Of a DNA stretch of 64,000 nucleotides, positions 63,601 to 64,000 are shown piece by piece. Position numbers and translations under genes: made by a program. The notes below the pieces were generated by a model, which was not told where the DNA came from, did not search any database, and worked only from the letters and a program-made list of their open reading frames with translations. The stretch is from positions 27,047 to 91,046 of the forward strand of contig NZ_DBMV01000005.1 of NCBI RefSeq assembly GCF_002298975.1, given 5' to 3'. Every line of letters begins with the position of its first letter. Positions within the stretch are counted from its first letter, which is position 1. This stretch comes from Ralstonia sp. UBA689. GTDB lineage: Bacteria; Pseudomonadota; Gammaproteobacteria; Burkholderiales; Burkholderiaceae.

Positions 63601-64000
63601 TACAAGCAAGTCGGCAGCAATGTGGTAGCACCACAAGGCGACATCACCATCCAGGCCAAGAAGGTGGACATCCTGGAGGCGCAGGAGACCAGTCACAGCA
63701 CGCAGGAGACCCAGTTCAAACAGTCGGGCCTGACGGTGGCGGTGACTGCTCCTGTGATTGCTGCAATCCAGACTGCGCAGCAGATGAAGAGCGCCGCAGG
63801 TGAGACCGGTGATGCTCGCATGAAGGTGTTGGCCGGAGCCACTACGGCCCTTGCCGCTAAGAATGCCGCGGACGCAGTGGCCTCCGATCCAAAATCGGGC
63901 GGCGGCGTAAGTGTGTCGATCACGGTGGGCGGCTCCAAGAGCCAGAGCAAGACCACGCAAGATGCATCTACGGCAGCTGGTTCGAAGGTGGCTGCGGGCG
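57649..64000 (+). CDS. cdiA: CdiA/FhaB-type giant exoprotein (incomplete at right edge)
   Basis: At least 2117 residues, open to the window edge. An extended signal (ESPR MNKHLYRIVFNKTRGLLMAV, hydrophobic core to about residue 66, cleavage ANA|QIV) is followed by the TPS domain with NPAGISCDGCGFIN near residue 183. Beta-helical FHA repeats then run to about 1330. A region about 1460-1620 (LPNNSLFHLNP...YLIETDPRFANY...RLGDGFYEQKLV) is conserved in CdiA proteins. Further haemagglutinin repeats follow. It is translocated by the transporter at 55347. The toxic C-terminus and any immunity gene lie beyond the window, so CDI function is inferred. Confidence 0.93.
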   Translation, partial: MNKHLYRIVFNKTRGLLMAVAETVASDGKQAGTSGAPSAHSVIAHVRPLCFSILLAFGLVGTAANAQIVADPNAPRNQQPTVLNSANGTPLVNIQTPSAAGVSRNTYSQFDVNQQGAILNNARTNAQTQLGGYVQGNPWLATGTARVILNEVNSSNPSQLRGYVEVAGDRAQVVIANPAGISCDGCGFINSNRVTLTTGTPTLNGGSLDGYRVQNGAISITGAGLDTSRADYTDIIARSVQVNAGIWANTLKVSAGANEVSADHGQTTAIAATGPAPSYGIDVAALGGMYAGKITLVGTESGVGVRNAGQVGASAGDVTVTADGRLENSGRITASAGVRTDTNGGVANSGTLYAQGDTQLSTRGNVDNTGTIAAQGNTTIAATGAGSSINSHAGSVIGAGVLGDGTLGGSGTVQVSATGQLSAQGQNLASGDLSLSGAGVSVAGSQTGARNVSLAASGGDVDASRATVSATQTLAANATGTLRTDGASASGQQLTLAAHDLSNVHGELVQTGAGNTSIQLPGALDNTGGRIATNGSDLSLGAQTLTNTSGRIEHAGMGTLAVNGTTVSGTRGTIASNGTLALHAQSATLDNGQTTAANLQIDAVTLSNRSGQLLQTGTGAASVRATNRLDNTGGTLLSNGETVVSAGDLLNGGGTLQVAGSSALTINASGHVDNSAQGKIGAGGAATLTATSLSNADGTVTAGDALRAQIAGAVDNTQGILAANRDVTVAGAAVTNAGGRIGSVQGSTSVTATTGAIDNTAGRVEAAQAVTLAANGLGNADGVVSGQDVRVNTHSQSLDNTRGTMVARGALDVQSGQLTNDAGTLQAVGALTIDTHGQSLINRNSGTTAGILGQDAVTLRTGDLNNSTGFIGAKGGLTANAAQITNTQGGQISGEKAITLVGTGLDNRGGSVQAMGNVSADVRAGSISNDGGLVRSGAMLDLRAGSVTNSGTQGANQGLEGQSVALTADQINNQGGAIRADQNLTLTGSGALNNAQGLISSGQNVVVQDRNAAAKTQSVTNTAGTLIAGKSLGVNSANLSGDGRVLSQGDLSLNLTGDFTNTGEVQANGNLTLQTNGRLTNQSTVKAGNAVTVSAGNVDNTSNGEISASTTNINAADTLTNRGLIDGGNTNINAGTVNNLGSGRIYGDHVAIQAGTVNNDVENGTAATIAARNRLDIGAQTITNREHALIFSGGDMAIGGALDANRLATGSAASVSNNSASIEALGNLTLAANRVNNTNEHFSTGAQKSSPEHIIEYQGSGSANRYKPGDPDVYIYNDESDHLHTPEGNFESWTKYEYDRTTTTPVVTGSDPGKITAGGAMRIDAGTVFNDKSQIIAGGTLTGNIGSLQNTEVSGQQITTDAGTVTSYWREQHKGRDSTGSSSAGYTPPDVISEIKLTPTVYRENTTPAGSGTQIGGLTVGSVSQGAQGAGAATVALGNGRVVNPITEVSAVTGAAGAQPLVVRTGGPNTTLPNNSLFHLNPNPTGSYLIETDPRFANYRTWLSSDYMLTQLSIDPANMHKRLGDGFYEQKLVREQVAQLTGRRFLDGYSTDEAQYRALIDNGVTYAKEWGLRPGVALTAAQMAQLTSDIVWLVEKDVTLPNGQTTKALVPQVYVRVKPGDLDGSGALIAGQSISLNLSGDVVNQGSIAGRDVVSITAENVKNLGGRITGGDVAVRARTDLDNLGGMIDGNNSLTASAGRDLNVTTTTRSNSNAQGSVTNVNRIAGLYVTAPSGGVLVASAGRDLNLTAAQIGNASTGGQTIVAAARDLNLNTVDTSNSQSIKWDNNNWRRDSTRQEVGSSIQTSGDLRLSAGNDLNARGASVTSEQGALVATAGNNVNLTAAETMRNVDEAHQHKGSSSWFSKKTITTRDTLSETTTQGTTFSGNTTYVQAGNDINVRGSNVVSTDGTTLIAKHDVNIEAATNSTTERHFREEKKSGLFSSGGIGFTIGTQQQSQDNQDARTSAAASTVGSTNGNVAIGAGNNYKQVGSNVVAPQGDITIQAKKVDILEAQETSHSTQETQFKQSGLTVAVTAPVIAAIQTAQQMKSAAGETGDARMKVLAGATTALAAKNAADAVASDPKSGGGVSVSITVGGSKSQSKTTQDASTAAGSKVAAG

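Noticed and set aside
62242..63960. A 572-codon minus-strand frame opposite the giant exoprotein.
   Set aside because: It mirrors the Asn/Thr/Gly repeats of the exoprotein and has no motif or ribosome site of its own.

Overview
The window is a high-GC chromosomal segment of a betaproteobacterium of the family Burkholderiaceae, most probably Ralstonia. I infer this from gene content and protein style: fused hemD-hemX next to hemC and hemY, an FDH3-type formate dehydrogenase operon, GlnB/GlnK, a TRIC-family channel gene and a two-partner secretion locus. No 16S rRNA gene is present to prove it. Codon use and GC content are uniform over about 1-51,800. They become more mixed over about 51,880-55,340.

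Region by region: (1) 1-4,060 holds the end of tamB, a BamE-like lipoprotein, metG, and an OmpA-type lipoprotein. (2) 4,274-17,053 is one long respiratory formate dehydrogenase block. It runs mrp (Fe-S carrier), DUF3305, DUF3306, a poly-ferredoxin, a TorD-type chaperone, a small Tat-signal protein, and the catalytic, beta and gamma subunits with two small exported proteins of unknown function. A Cu/Zn superoxide dismutase lipoprotein and fdhD follow. (3) 17,219-21,618 holds dcd, a large Orn/Lys/Arg decarboxylase and argH. (4) 21,725-23,887 holds an ECF sigma/anti-sigma pair divergent from an exported ferritin-like protein, with an ECF-type promoter motif in front of the latter. (5) 23,953-38,261 holds a LysR regulator, a DHA2-type exporter, ppc, hemC-hemDX-hemY, a catabolic-looking aldehyde dehydrogenase/SDR/MFS operon and ppa. 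(6) 38,562-51,715 is housekeeping: an acyltransferase-fold protein, glutamine-dependent NAD synthetase, a methyltransferase, PII, TRIC channel, Smr protein, trxB, ftsK, lolA, a lipoprotein, rarA and serS.

(7) From 51,795 the character changes. A tRNA-Ser(CGA) gene is followed by the first ~23 codons of a tyrosine-recombinase integrase. These are cut off by an internal fragment of an IS3-family transposase. Next come a hypothetical gene, a frameshifted inovirus Gp2-type gene, and a small protein with a zinc ribbon split by a glycine-zipper core. This reads as the decayed remains of an integrated element in a tRNA gene. A gene-free stretch of about 835 bases then carries a ten-G run, four 10-bp direct repeats and a perfect DnaA-box consensus.

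(8) 55,347-64,000 is a two-partner secretion / contact-dependent inhibition type locus. It has an outer-membrane FhaC/CdiB transporter, a HlyC-type lysine acyltransferase that overlaps the next gene, and a giant exoprotein that runs off the right edge. Its C-terminal toxin region and any immunity gene lie outside the window. This acyltransferase-containing locus and the element remnant beside it are the most interesting part of the window.
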